Source of the DNA: JAIEPX01 sp963725255
GTDB lineage: Bacteria > Pseudomonadota > Gammaproteobacteria > JAIEPX01
DNA: 64,000 nt
Direction: 5' to 3'
Assembly: GCA_963725255.1 (NCBI GenBank)
Contig: CAVRXV010000001.1
Coordinates: 174,779 to 238,778, forward strand
Part shown: positions 35,894 to 47,814 of the stretch, one piece after another
Numbering within the stretch: position 1 is the stretch's first letter
Layout of the letters: each line of letters opens with the position of its first letter
Notes under the pieces: generated by a model
What the model saw: only the letters and a program-made list of their open reading frames with translations
Told to the model about the DNA's origin: nothing
Databases searched by the model: none
Program-made: the position numbers and the translations under genes

Positions 35894-37906
35894 TCATCCA
35901 CTATGCAATGTGATTTCTTTCAAATGTTTTATTTTATCCCGCAGCGCTGCCGCTTCTTCAAATTCTAAATTATCCGCAAGTTCATACATTTTTTCTTCCA
36001 ACGCTTTAATTTGAGCGGCAAATTTTTTGGGTGGTAATGCAAGATATTCAGCGGCTTCTTCTGCTATTTCTATATTACGTCTAATCGTTTCAGGGCGATT
36101 TGAATAATCAGTATCTAAAATTTCTTTTACGGCTTTTTCAATTCCTACAGGAGTAATATTGTGCTGAGTATTATACTCCACCTGGACTTTTCGACGCCTA
36201 GACATTTCATCGATAGCTGCTTTCATAGAGCCCGTCATGCGATCCGCATACATAATCACTTTGCCATGCAAATTTCGTGCGGCACGTCCTGACGTTTGAA
36301 TCAAAGAACGAGTCGATCGCAAAAACCCTTCTTTATCAGCATCTAAAATACCGACTAAAGAAACTTCAGGAATATCCAAACCTTCGCGTAATAAGTTTAT
36401 ACCGACCAAAACGTCAAACGCACCTAAACGCAAATCGCGAATTATTTCTACACGTTCGACGGTTGCGATATCAGAATGTAAATAACGAACTCGAATACCA
36501 GCATCGTGATAATAATCCGTTAAATCTTCTGACATTCGCTTTGTTAACGTTGTAACTAACACCCGTTCATTCTTGGCCATTCTTAACCGAATTTCTGAGA
36601 GCAAGTCATCGACCTGATGTAAAACAGGTCGAATTTCAACTTCAGGATCTATTAACCCAGTAGGACGAACCACAAGTTCAACCACTTGATCCGATTTTTC
36701 TTCTTCAAAAGGTCCTGGAGTCGCTGAAATAAAAACCGTTTGGGGTACAAGACGCCAAAATTCATCGCTACGCAAAGGCCGATTATCCAACGCTGACGGC
36801 AGTCTAAATCCGTATTCTACTAAAGTCTCTTTGCGTGAACGATCGCCTTTATACATGGCGCCCAATTGAGAGACAGTAACATGAGACTCATCGATAAAAA
36901 CCAGTGAGCCTTCAGGCAAATAATCAATTAATGTGGGTGGTGGTTCGCCAGGTGCAGCACCTGATAAATAGCGCGAATAATTTTCTATGCCACTGCAATA
37001 TCCCATTTCAGTTAGCATTTCTATATCAAATCGCGTGCGTTCTTCGAGTCTTTGTGCTTCGAGTAATTTATTATTGCTCCGAAAAAATTCTAATCGCTCT
37101 TTTAATTCGATTTTAATTTCTTCAATCGCTTTTAAAATAGTTTCGCGAGATGTCACGTAATGCGTTTTAGGAAAAACAGTATAGCGAGGAACATCACGTA
37201 AAATCTCACCGGTTAGAGGATCAAAAACTTTTAAACTTTCAACTTCTTCATCAAATAATCCAATCCGCAAAGCTTCACTTTCTGATTCAGCAGGAAATAT
37301 ATCAATGACATCACCACGCACTCTAAAAGTACCTCGATGAAATTCAACATCGTTACGCGTATACTGCATACTCGCGAGTCGCTTCAAAACACCACGTTGA
37401 TCTAATTTATCTCCGACACTCACATGTAACATCATTTTTAAATAGGATTTTGGATCGCCCAATCCGTAAATTGCAGAGACAGTTGCAACGATAATGGTAT
37501 CTCGGCGTTCGAGGAGAGCTTTGGTTGCCGATAATCGCATTTGTTCAATTTGCTCATTAATGCTGGCATCTTTTTCTATAAAAGTATCTGACGAAGGTAC
37601 GTAAGCTTCTGGCTGATAATAATCGTAGTAGGACACAAAATATTCGATCGCATTTTTAGGAAAAAAATCACGAAGCTCACTGTATAATTGCGCTGCTAAC
37701 GTTTTATTAGGAGCAATAACAATAGCGGGTCTTTGCACAGCTTCAATCACGTTGGCGACGGTGAATGTTTTTCCTGATCCCGTCACACCCAACAGCGTTT
37801 GTTTGGACAAGCCATCATTCAAACCTTCAACCAATTTTACAATGGCTTGTGGCTGATCACCTGCTGGACTGAATTTTGCTTGAAGAGAAAATTGTTTGCT
37901 CATCAT
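35894..37906 (-). CDS. uvrB: Excinuclease ABC subunit B
   Basis: About 670 residues from the ATG pair at 37906/37903; the longer frame to 38020 has no ribosome site and no homology-like sequence. Walker A 'LLGVTGSGKTFTVANV', beta-hairpin 'SYYDYYQPEAYVP', helicase motifs 'VFIDESH', 'VFISATPG' and 'LREGLDIPEVSLV', and 'QTSGRAARN' are present, and the UVR domain closes the protein ('EKMYELADNLEFEEAAALRD'). It loads onto damaged DNA in nucleotide excision repair and recruits UvrC. Confidence 0.97.
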   Translation of the reverse strand: MMSKQFSLQAKFSPAGDQPQAIVKLVEGLNDGLSKQTLLGVTGSGKTFTVANVIEAVQRPAIVIAPNKTLAAQLYSELRDFFPKNAIEYFVSYYDYYQPEAYVPSSDTFIEKDASINEQIEQMRLSATKALLERRDTIIVATVSAIYGLGDPKSYLKMMLHVSVGDKLDQRGVLKRLASMQYTRNDVEFHRGTFRVRGDVIDIFPAESESEALRIGLFDEEVESLKVFDPLTGEILRDVPRYTVFPKTHYVTSRETILKAIEEIKIELKERLEFFRSNNKLLEAQRLEERTRFDIEMLTEMGYCSGIENYSRYLSGAAPGEPPPTLIDYLPEGSLVFIDESHVTVSQLGAMYKGDRSRKETLVEYGFRLPSALDNRPLRSDEFWRLVPQTVFISATPGPFEEEKSDQVVELVVRPTGLIDPEVEIRPVLHQVDDLLSEIRLRMAKNERVLVTTLTKRMSEDLTDYYHDAGIRVRYLHSDIATVERVEIIRDLRLGAFDVLVGINLLREGLDIPEVSLVGILDADKEGFLRSTRSLIQTSGRAARNLHGKVIMYADRMTGSMKAAIDEMSRRRKVQVEYNTQHNITPVGIEKAVKEILDTDYSNRPETIRRNIEIAEEAAEYLALPPKKFAAQIKALEEKMYELADNLEFEEAAALRDKIKHLKEITLHSG

Positions 37907-38049
37907 ACTCTGGTTCCGCTGTTGTGGGATCAAGTATAGGGGGTCAAGTCTCCGATTGCTACCTTCCCATTCATGCCCCCTTCCCCTACAGGCTAAGATT
38001 TGCGATGATCTTATATACATACCATTAATAGGACAGAAGGTTATAGACT

Positions 38050-39231
38050 ATGACAATTCAGCTTTCAGATACACTGGCTCTGGTAAAACCGTCGCCAACC
38101 CTAGCGATCACCGCTCGCGCCGCTGCTCTGCGCGCCGAAGGTCAAAACATTATCTCTATGAGCGTCGGCGAGCCCGATTTCGATACGCCGGAGCATATTA
38201 AACTAGCAGCAATTAAAGCCATCCAAGATGGATTTACGAAGTATACCGCCGTCGATGGGATGCCTCGCTTGAAAAAAGCCATTCAAGCAAAATTCGCTAA
38301 TGAAAACCGCTTAAATTACGAGCTAAAAGAAATTATCGTCTCCGCCGGTGCTAAACAGGTGCTCTACAACCTTTTCCAAGCGTTGTTAAATCCAGGTGAT
38401 GAAGTGATTATTCCTGCGCCTTATTGGGTTTCGTATCCCGATATGGCTTATTTGGCAAAGGCCAAACCTGTGATCATTGATACTGATATCGATGCACAAT
38501 TTAAGATAACGCCTGAACAATTAGAAAAAGCCATCACACCTAAATCGCGATTATTTATCATTAATAGTCCTTCGAATCCCTCGGGCATGGCGTATTCTGC
38601 TGATGAACTAGCCGCTTTAGGTGAAGTTCTCAAAAAACATCCACAAATTGTTATTGCTACCGATGATATTTATGAACACATCCTATGGCCGGGCAATACA
38701 TTCTATACCCTTCTCAATGTAACACCTGAACTCAAAGACAGAACGATGGTTGTGAATGGCGCTTCTAAAGCGTATGCCATGACGGGCTGGCGTATAGGTT
38801 ATGCCGCAGGCCCGGCAACTCTCATTGCAGCTATGGAAATGATTCAATCTCAAAGTACTTCGAACCCCTGTTCGATTTCACAAGTCGCTGCTGCTGTCGG
38901 CCTTGAATCTGGAACAGCCTGCATTACGGATATGGTCGTTGCCTTTAAACGCAGACATGACATTCTTATCGCAGGTCTTAACGAATTACCGGGTGTGCGC
39001 GCCATTCCTGTCGATGGAACCTTTTATGCTTATCCGGATATACGTGAAGCCATGAAAGCCAAAAATTTCAAAACCGATGTGGAATTTTCGGAATTTCTTC
39101 TCGTTGAAGCCAAAGTCGCTGTTGTTCCGGGATCTGCTTTTGGAACGCCAGGGTATATTCGATTGTCCTATGCAACAAGTGACGATAATATTCACGAAGC
39201 ACTGAAACGATTTAAAGCGGTACTTGGATAG
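38050..39231 (+). CDS. aspC: Aspartate aminotransferase (class I, PLP)
   Basis: 393 residues. The PLP lysine lies in 'VNGASKAYAMTGWRIGYAAG', with 'SPSNPSGMAYS' and 'IATDDIYEHILW' upstream and the substrate Arg in the 'GYIRLSYATS' region near the end. Length and motifs fit the aatA/type Ib aspartate (or aspartate/prephenate) aminotransferases. It interconverts aspartate and 2-oxoglutarate with oxaloacetate and glutamate. GAAGG precedes the ATG. The exact substrate range within class I is not certain. Confidence 0.88.
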   Translation: MTIQLSDTLALVKPSPTLAITARAAALRAEGQNIISMSVGEPDFDTPEHIKLAAIKAIQDGFTKYTAVDGMPRLKKAIQAKFANENRLNYELKEIIVSAGAKQVLYNLFQALLNPGDEVIIPAPYWVSYPDMAYLAKAKPVIIDTDIDAQFKITPEQLEKAITPKSRLFIINSPSNPSGMAYSADELAALGEVLKKHPQIVIATDDIYEHILWPGNTFYTLLNVTPELKDRTMVVNGASKAYAMTGWRIGYAAGPATLIAAMEMIQSQSTSNPCSISQVAAAVGLESGTACITDMVVAFKRRHDILIAGLNELPGVRAIPVDGTFYAYPDIREAMKAKNFKTDVEFSEFLLVEAKVAVVPGSAFGTPGYIRLSYATSDDNIHEALKRFKAVLG

Positions 39232-39240
39232 CATCAACCC

Positions 39241-39269
39241 TTGACCGATTTTCACATTAAAAGTAAGAT
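39241..39269 (+). promoter_or_regulatory. Promoter of tRNA-Asn
   Basis: TTGACC (39241-39246), 17-bp spacer, TAAGAT (39264-39269), ending about 17 bp before the mature tRNA. Confidence 0.6.
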
Positions 39270-39286
39270 ACTCGTTTATGCTACAT

Positions 39287-39362
<76 letters not shown>

Positions 39363-39371
39363 AATATAATT

Positions 39372-39396
39372 AGCCGGCAACGATGTCGGCTTTTTT
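39372..39396 (+). terminator. Rho-independent terminator after tRNA-Asn
   Basis: AGCCG (39372-39376) pairs with CGGCT (39387-39391) and is followed by a run of T to 39396. Confidence 0.75.
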
Positions 39397-39446
39397 GGTT
39401 GAGTTGCAAAAAACGCTGATCCGCACACAGCATAATTGGAGATAAA

Positions 39447-39836
39447 ATGTTAAAACGGATTAATACATCGGAAGTAGAAGAACGTTATAAAAAAGCATCT
39501 AGAGAATTAACTGCTTTCAAAAAACACATCACTGAAGCGATTGGTGAATATGAATCTAGTTGGTATTATCGATGGTATTTAGATGGTAAAGAAATTGATT
39601 CAAAGAATCTTACTGATTACCATCCTCGCGTCAAAAATGTCACTGAATTAAAAGCTTTCATAGATAATTCGACTCAAGCCGCGCAACTTGCCGATGACCT
39701 CTTTGAATATGTTGATGGTTCAAATGATCATTTTAGTTGGGCATGGTTTAGTCCTCTAAGAGACTACGTACGATATGCCGTTGAAGATTATTCTTATTCA
39801 GATCTTAGATCTTATGATGCTGATATGAAACTGTGA
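39447..39836 (+). CDS. Polyproline paralogue A, N-terminal domain (frame broken)
   Basis: 129 residues ending at a TGA, but the next frame continues without a plausible start, so one base is probably wrong or recoded near 39831-39836. The domain is shared with paralogue B (41192): 'YESSWYYRW', 'HPRVKNVTELKAFI', 'DGSNDHFSWAWFSPLRDYVR' against 'YCASWYHQE', 'HPRIDDVTALEKII', 'DGDNDHFWFAWFSPLRGYMR'. I do not recognise it as a named domain. GGAG lies 6 bases before the ATG. It is soluble, acidic-aromatic and has no signal peptide. Confidence 0.7.
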   Translation: MLKRINTSEVEERYKKASRELTAFKKHITEAIGEYESSWYYRWYLDGKEIDSKNLTDYHPRVKNVTELKAFIDNSTQAAQLADDLFEYVDGSNDHFSWAWFSPLRDYVRYAVEDYSYSDLRSYDADMKL

Positions 39837-41052
39837 TAAAGTTGACGGTGATGAATATCAAGGGCGACCTACAGATGTCTTACAGAAATCTCTAGACAGC
39901 AATGAAGAATTTCAAGTTGGTTCTACTTTCGAGAAAAAAGCTACTGATGCCCTTTCTTATCATAACCTCACAATAAGATTTGCAAAAACTAATAAAGAAA
40001 AAAATGAACTTCAACAAAAAGTTGAAGAACAAGAAACTATCATCCAAAATCAAGAATCATTGATACAAACACTCAGAGATATTATTTCAGAATTACTGAT
40101 ACAAATCACAACATTTAAAGAGGTCGCGCATTCAATTGTTGGAGCATTTGGCGATATCTTGGCGCAAATTGGAGAGTATTTTAATTTAATAAGCGATCGT
40201 GAAAGTTTAAATCAGGAATCCGACTCTTCAGTTGGTCTTAGCACCCCTGTAAGACAAGGTAAAAGTTGGCAAACTGCTTTACCACTTTGGCTCAACGAAA
40301 ATGGAACAAATCACCTCAATCACTATGAAGAAGCTAGAGAAAATTTAGATTATGCTATTTATAATGCTGAAGGTTCTACTTCAGTATTCAATGATACCTC
40401 TGTTTACAATCCTGACATGACTTTTGAGTATTTAGATTACAGGCAAGGCATGGAAGAGGCTTTAACAGAACAAGTAGAACAAAAAGACGAGACTGCGCAG
40501 CGCAACCAAGAATTAGAATTAGAAAATGAACAACTTCGAAGAGAATTAGAACAAGCAAAACAACAGTTAGTTCAACAAAATATCTCATCTTCTGCATCAG
40601 ATGCAGACACAATGAATGTCGGTCAAGCTGGACCACCTCCTCCACCACCACCTACTGCACCGCCTCCTCCACCAGTTAAAATTGACACTACTGCAGGCAC
40701 ACGATTTTTTGGTAAGAAAAAAGATGGAACTGATCCAGGTTTACCCAAACCCAATATTGCTGGCGAGCCTGTTACTCCAACAGTTTCTGCTACTGCCCCT
40801 ACGGACGTGGCAACGGATTTTAAAGATGAGCTCAATTCACGGGTAAGAACAATGCTTCAAAAAACTGGTGTTAAATATACTCCTGAGAAAAAAGTGTTTG
40901 TAGCCTCAACTAATTCACTATTATTTGCTGGATTGGGCACTAGATACCGTGCCATTTACGCTAAATCTCCAAGGAAATCGCCTTCACAAACAACTCCTCC
41001 TACTCCTGATGACAACAACGATTCAAACACAAGCTTGGATCAAACTTTTTAA
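39835..41052 (+). CDS. Polyproline paralogue A, continuation
   Basis: An open frame with no ATG near its beginning (the first usable initiator is a TTG at 40060), consistent with being the rest of the 39447 gene; 39447-41052 has length 3n+1. It encodes a coiled coil (about 40000-40060 and 40460-40590, 'QLELENEQLRRELEQAKQQL'-type heptads), then a polyproline stretch ('GPPPPPPPTAPPPPPVKI', about 40629-40680) and a basic low-complexity tail. Polyproline plus coiled coil suggests binding of SH3/WW/profilin-like partners, hence host-directed activity; inference only. Confidence 0.65.
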   Translation, partial: DKVDGDEYQGRPTDVLQKSLDSNEEFQVGSTFEKKATDALSYHNLTIRFAKTNKEKNELQQKVEEQETIIQNQESLIQTLRDIISELLIQITTFKEVAHSIVGAFGDILAQIGEYFNLISDRESLNQESDSSVGLSTPVRQGKSWQTALPLWLNENGTNHLNHYEEARENLDYAIYNAEGSTSVFNDTSVYNPDMTFEYLDYRQGMEEALTEQVEQKDETAQRNQELELENEQLRRELEQAKQQLVQQNISSSASDADTMNVGQAGPPPPPPPTAPPPPPVKIDTTAGTRFFGKKKDGTDPGLPKPNIAGEPVTPTVSATAPTDVATDFKDELNSRVRTMLQKTGVKYTPEKKVFVASTNSLLFAGLGTRYRAIYAKSPRKSPSQTTPPTPDDNNDSNTSLDQTF

Positions 41053-41191
41053 TGGAATACTTTAGCTATTTAATAGTATAAGGTAATTTCACCCGAATCG
41101 TTACAGTAAAAACACTTAAAAATGCTTCTTGATTTATGACTACTCTATGGTTACCATAAAGACTTTCCAATCAGTATTGTGAGGCAAGTAT

Positions 41192-41738
41192 ATGACTAAA
41201 CTGCATATCGAAAAAGACGTAGCGAGAGATTATATTAAGAGTGCTAATAAACAACGAGAAGATTTTAAACGAGATCTCACTAATGCTCTTAAAGAGTATT
41301 GTGCGTCTTGGTACCACCAAGAACGAGTGGAACATCAGAAAAAACATCCTAAGTGGACTCATCCTCGAATTGATGATGTTACCGCTCTAGAAAAAATCAT
41401 TAAAACATCAACTACAACGACAGATCTTGCCGACAAAATCATTGACTACATAGATGGTGATAATGATCATTTCTGGTTTGCCTGGTTCAGCCCACTCCGA
41501 GGATATATGCGAGATGCTGTAGAAGCATTTACTGATAAACACGATATTAAAACAATTGACCACGACTTGAAACTTTTCTCCGAAAAACCTCGAAGTCAAA
41601 TCATCTCATCTCAATCCCCACAAAGAAAAAATTCTGATAGCTTATCAGACACTGAGGTTGAGGATGATAGTCACACTGAAGATCAATCTGAGTTACAACA
41701 GCAAATCGAAGCTCTTACTAAGCAGTTAAAGGCAGTAG

Positions 41739-41755
<17 letters not shown>
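41192..41755 (+). CDS. Polyproline paralogue B, N-terminal domain (frame broken)
   Basis: 187 residues. The first ~130 are the same domain as in paralogue A (see the HPR, NDHF and AWFSPLR motifs), then an acidic linker and the start of a coiled coil. The frame ends at TAA 41753-41755, while the +1 frame continues the heptads as 'QLTKKDRELESKVSEL'. Reading AAA instead of AAAA at 41741-41744 joins them exactly. GAGG lies 8 bases before the ATG, so initiation is normal. Confidence 0.7.
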
Positions 41756-44840
<3,085 letters not shown>

Positions 44841-44861
44841 ATACTATTTACTGTGAAATTA

Positions 44862-45851
44862 TTATGACTCATGTTTGATGTTATTCAATCTTAGGGCGAG
44901 ACTCTCCCAGAATACTGAAGGGAGTCTCGCCGAGATGGGCAAATACCACCAGTTAGACTGCGCAAAACGTTGACATTTTACCGCATCTTTTTCCGTCATG
45001 ATAATGGGTGTCACATCCGTAAAAGCAAAATCAGTAGCATCAAATTCATAATGATCTGAAAAAGAGTGTTTTCGTGATTTAAAGCCTCGTTGATCCAAGT
45101 GATTAAAAAATCGTTCTGGATTTCCAACGCCTGCAAAAGCAAAAACTTCTTCAGAGGCATTTTCTTTTTCTAATGTTAATGAAGGATTCAGAAGATTTTT
45201 TACAGCACCATAATCAAATTCCATACAGAATCCATTCGGTATTTCTGTTCCATTGCTCACAATCAAATCAACTTTTTGTGCACGATCTGCAGTTTCTCGC
45301 AAAGGTCCGGCCGGAAATAAATGGCCATTACCAAAGCCTCGCTGTCCATCAATCACAAGGATTTCAATATCTCGAGCTAAAGCGGTATGCTGTAACCCAT
45401 CATCACTGATTATAATGCTGCAATTAAACTCATTTACCAATAGTTGTGATCCTCTCACTCGATTGGGATCCACTATAACAGGACACTGAGTTCTACGAGC
45501 AATAACTAACGCTTCATCGCCCACTTCCTTAGATAGTGAATCTTCTGAGACGCGCAAGGGATAGTTTTTACTGCGACCACTGTATCCTCGAGAAATAATA
45601 CCGGGTCGCTCACCGCGCTCAATTAACCAACTTGCCAGTGCAATGACTAAAGGCGTTTTACCAGTGCCGCCCACCGTAAGATTTCCAACGACAATAACAG
45701 GAACAGATAATGAATGAATTTTTAAAAGTTTTTTTCGGTAGAGCCACTGACGAAAATCGATAATTCCTTTATAGACATAACTCAATGGCAGTAGAAGTGA
45801 AACCAACTGAGAATTATCTTTACCATACCAAATTTTTTCATACCACATCAT
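44862..45851 (-). CDS. lpxK: Tetraacyldisaccharide 4'-kinase
   Basis: 329 residues. An N-terminal membrane anchor ('LVSLLLPLSYVYKGI') precedes the Walker A 'GNLTVGGTGKTPLVIAL'; 'ISRGYSGRS', 'GDEALVIARR' and 'DDGLQHTALARDIEI' are LpxK signatures. It phosphorylates the 4' position of the lipid A precursor at the inner membrane. It overlaps msbA by one base, the conserved msbA-lpxK operon. Confidence 0.96.
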   Translation of the reverse strand: MMWYEKIWYGKDNSQLVSLLLPLSYVYKGIIDFRQWLYRKKLLKIHSLSVPVIVVGNLTVGGTGKTPLVIALASWLIERGERPGIISRGYSGRSKNYPLRVSEDSLSKEVGDEALVIARRTQCPVIVDPNRVRGSQLLVNEFNCSIIISDDGLQHTALARDIEILVIDGQRGFGNGHLFPAGPLRETADRAQKVDLIVSNGTEIPNGFCMEFDYGAVKNLLNPSLTLEKENASEEVFAFAGVGNPERFFNHLDQRGFKSRKHSFSDHYEFDATDFAFTDVTPIIMTEKDAVKCQRFAQSNWWYLPISARLPSVFWESLALRLNNIKHES

Positions 45852-47650
45852 TAATGGAAGGCTTCCATCGGCAATTCAACCGTTTCTGCTGCAACATCCT
45901 GAAACTGCAAACGATATAAATTGGCGTATTGACCATTCAATGCGAGTAATTGTTCATGAGTTCCCGATTCAATAATTTGACCGTGCTCAAAGACACAAAT
46001 TCGATCTGCAGATTCAATCGTCGATAAACGATGAGCAATCACTAAGGTTGTTCGTTGTCGCATCAGCGCTTGCAATGCAGCCTGAATATGACGTTCTGAT
46101 TCTGTATCTAAAGCAGAGGTTGCTTCATCCAAAATTAAAATGGGCGCATCTTTCAACAGTGCGCGAGCGATCGCAATACGTTGACGTTGCCCACCCGACA
46201 ACAACACACCATCTTCACCAATGATGCTTTGAAATCCTTTAGGCAGTTGTTCGATAAATTCCAGCGCGTGTGCGATTTTGGCGATGTGGCGTAATTCCTC
46301 TTCTTCAACGACTCGCCCTGCTCCGTAACAAATATTGGCTGCAATGGTATCGTTAAATAAATTCACTTTTTGAGACACTAACGCAAATTGTCGTCGCAAA
46401 TCGGCTAATCGATATTCTCGAAGATCAAGCCCATCTATTAATATGCCACCTGATTCTATTTCATAAAATCGGGGTAACAAACTTACGAGTGTGGATTTTC
46501 CTGCACCAGAACGCCCCACCAGCGCAATAGTTTCACCGGGTTTAACTTCTAAATTGATTCTGGATAAAACGTCATGCTCAGATTGTGAATAGCGAAAATT
46601 AACTTCTTTAAATTCAATATGTCCACGTGCACGAGTCAATGGAATTCGACCGTTATCGGGTTCAGGCTCTAAATCTAATAAATTAAAAACGCTTGCTGCA
46701 CCTGCCACCCCTTTTTGAATCATCGTATTGATACGCGACATTCGTCGTAAAGGTCGCAATAGCGATAACATCGCAGCGACCATCGCTGCAAAACTTCCTG
46801 CACTGACTTGACTCCCCGGTGCTGTGGCAAGATACAATGTCAGCGCAATCGGAATGGCCGCCAATAATTGCACCACTGAAGAGCCCAGTGTGTCCGCTAC
46901 CACCATTTTTAATTCACGTCGCTGATTGCTATTTATCACATGGGTAAATTTATCACGTTCATATTGCTCGCCTCCAAAAGTACGCACAACACGATACCCT
47001 TCGATCGTTTCTTCAGCGACATGTGCGACGCTTCCCATCGATTCTTGCACGCCTAAACTTAATTTTCTCAATCGCAAACTGCTGTATTTTACGGAAACCG
47101 CAATGAGGGGTGCCATGATTAAAAATAATAATGAAAGCTGCCAGCTGATAATAAACATCACAGTTAACAGGCCAAAAAATAAACACCCTTCTTGAATCAA
47201 CGTGATAAATGCATACGTTGCAGCTTCAGCAACTTGTTCTGTATTATACGTTATCAGCGATAACAATTGGCCAGAGCTATGCTCATCAAAAAATTTCGCG
47301 GGTAATCGCAATAGGTGATTAAAAATATTTTGACGAAAATCGCGAACGACAAAACGTCCGACTTTAGAAATATGATAATTCGACGAGAGATTTGTGATGC
47401 CTCGTACTACGAATAAAGCAATCACTCCTAATGGCAACCAATGAATAAAAGCCATATCACGATCAATAAACCCTCTATTAATAACAGGTTTTATCATCCA
47501 CGCTAAACTTGCATCAACTAAGGCACCGATAATTGTTGCGATAATTCCCAGAGTAAATAGCTTCCAGTAAGGCATTATAGAATGCAATAAACGTCTATAG
47601 GTTTCTAAGGCTGCTTGATCTTTAAAAATTTTTACTACATTAACACTCAT
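45851..47650 (-). CDS. msbA: Lipid A export ABC transporter, ATPase/permease
   Basis: 599 residues: six transmembrane segments (about 30-325), then the ATPase with Walker A 'ALVGRSGAGKSTLVSLLP', Q-loop 'LVSQKVNLFNDTI', signature 'LSGGQRQRIAIARALLKD', Walker B 'ILILDEATSALDTESE' and His switch 'LVIAHRLST'. It flips core-lipid A across the inner membrane as a homodimer. It is followed immediately by lpxK. Confidence 0.96.
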   Translation of the reverse strand: MSVNVVKIFKDQAALETYRRLLHSIMPYWKLFTLGIIATIIGALVDASLAWMIKPVINRGFIDRDMAFIHWLPLGVIALFVVRGITNLSSNYHISKVGRFVVRDFRQNIFNHLLRLPAKFFDEHSSGQLLSLITYNTEQVAEAATYAFITLIQEGCLFFGLLTVMFIISWQLSLLFLIMAPLIAVSVKYSSLRLRKLSLGVQESMGSVAHVAEETIEGYRVVRTFGGEQYERDKFTHVINSNQRRELKMVVADTLGSSVVQLLAAIPIALTLYLATAPGSQVSAGSFAAMVAAMLSLLRPLRRMSRINTMIQKGVAGAASVFNLLDLEPEPDNGRIPLTRARGHIEFKEVNFRYSQSEHDVLSRINLEVKPGETIALVGRSGAGKSTLVSLLPRFYEIESGGILIDGLDLREYRLADLRRQFALVSQKVNLFNDTIAANICYGAGRVVEEEELRHIAKIAHALEFIEQLPKGFQSIIGEDGVLLSGGQRQRIAIARALLKDAPILILDEATSALDTESERHIQAALQALMRQRTTLVIAHRLSTIESADRICVFEHGQIIESGTHEQLLALNGQYANLYRLQFQDVAAETVELPMEAFH

Positions 47651-47814
47651 ATCTGTATTCCAATCATCTTAACTATTTCCTGAAAATTACATAATGGATC
47701 TACTGTGAAAGCACAATAAACACAATCTCTAGCACTCATATACATTATTCATGCAAAATCCATGTTTATCTAGTATACCAGCCATTTATGGGCTTTCATA
47801 TACTGTATCTCTCC

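Noticed and set aside
37931..37950. GGGGTCAAGTCTCC near the uvrB start as an operator or SOS box
   Set aside because: It lacks the CTG-N10-CAG pattern of LexA boxes and matches the dispersed GGGGTCA repeat family instead.
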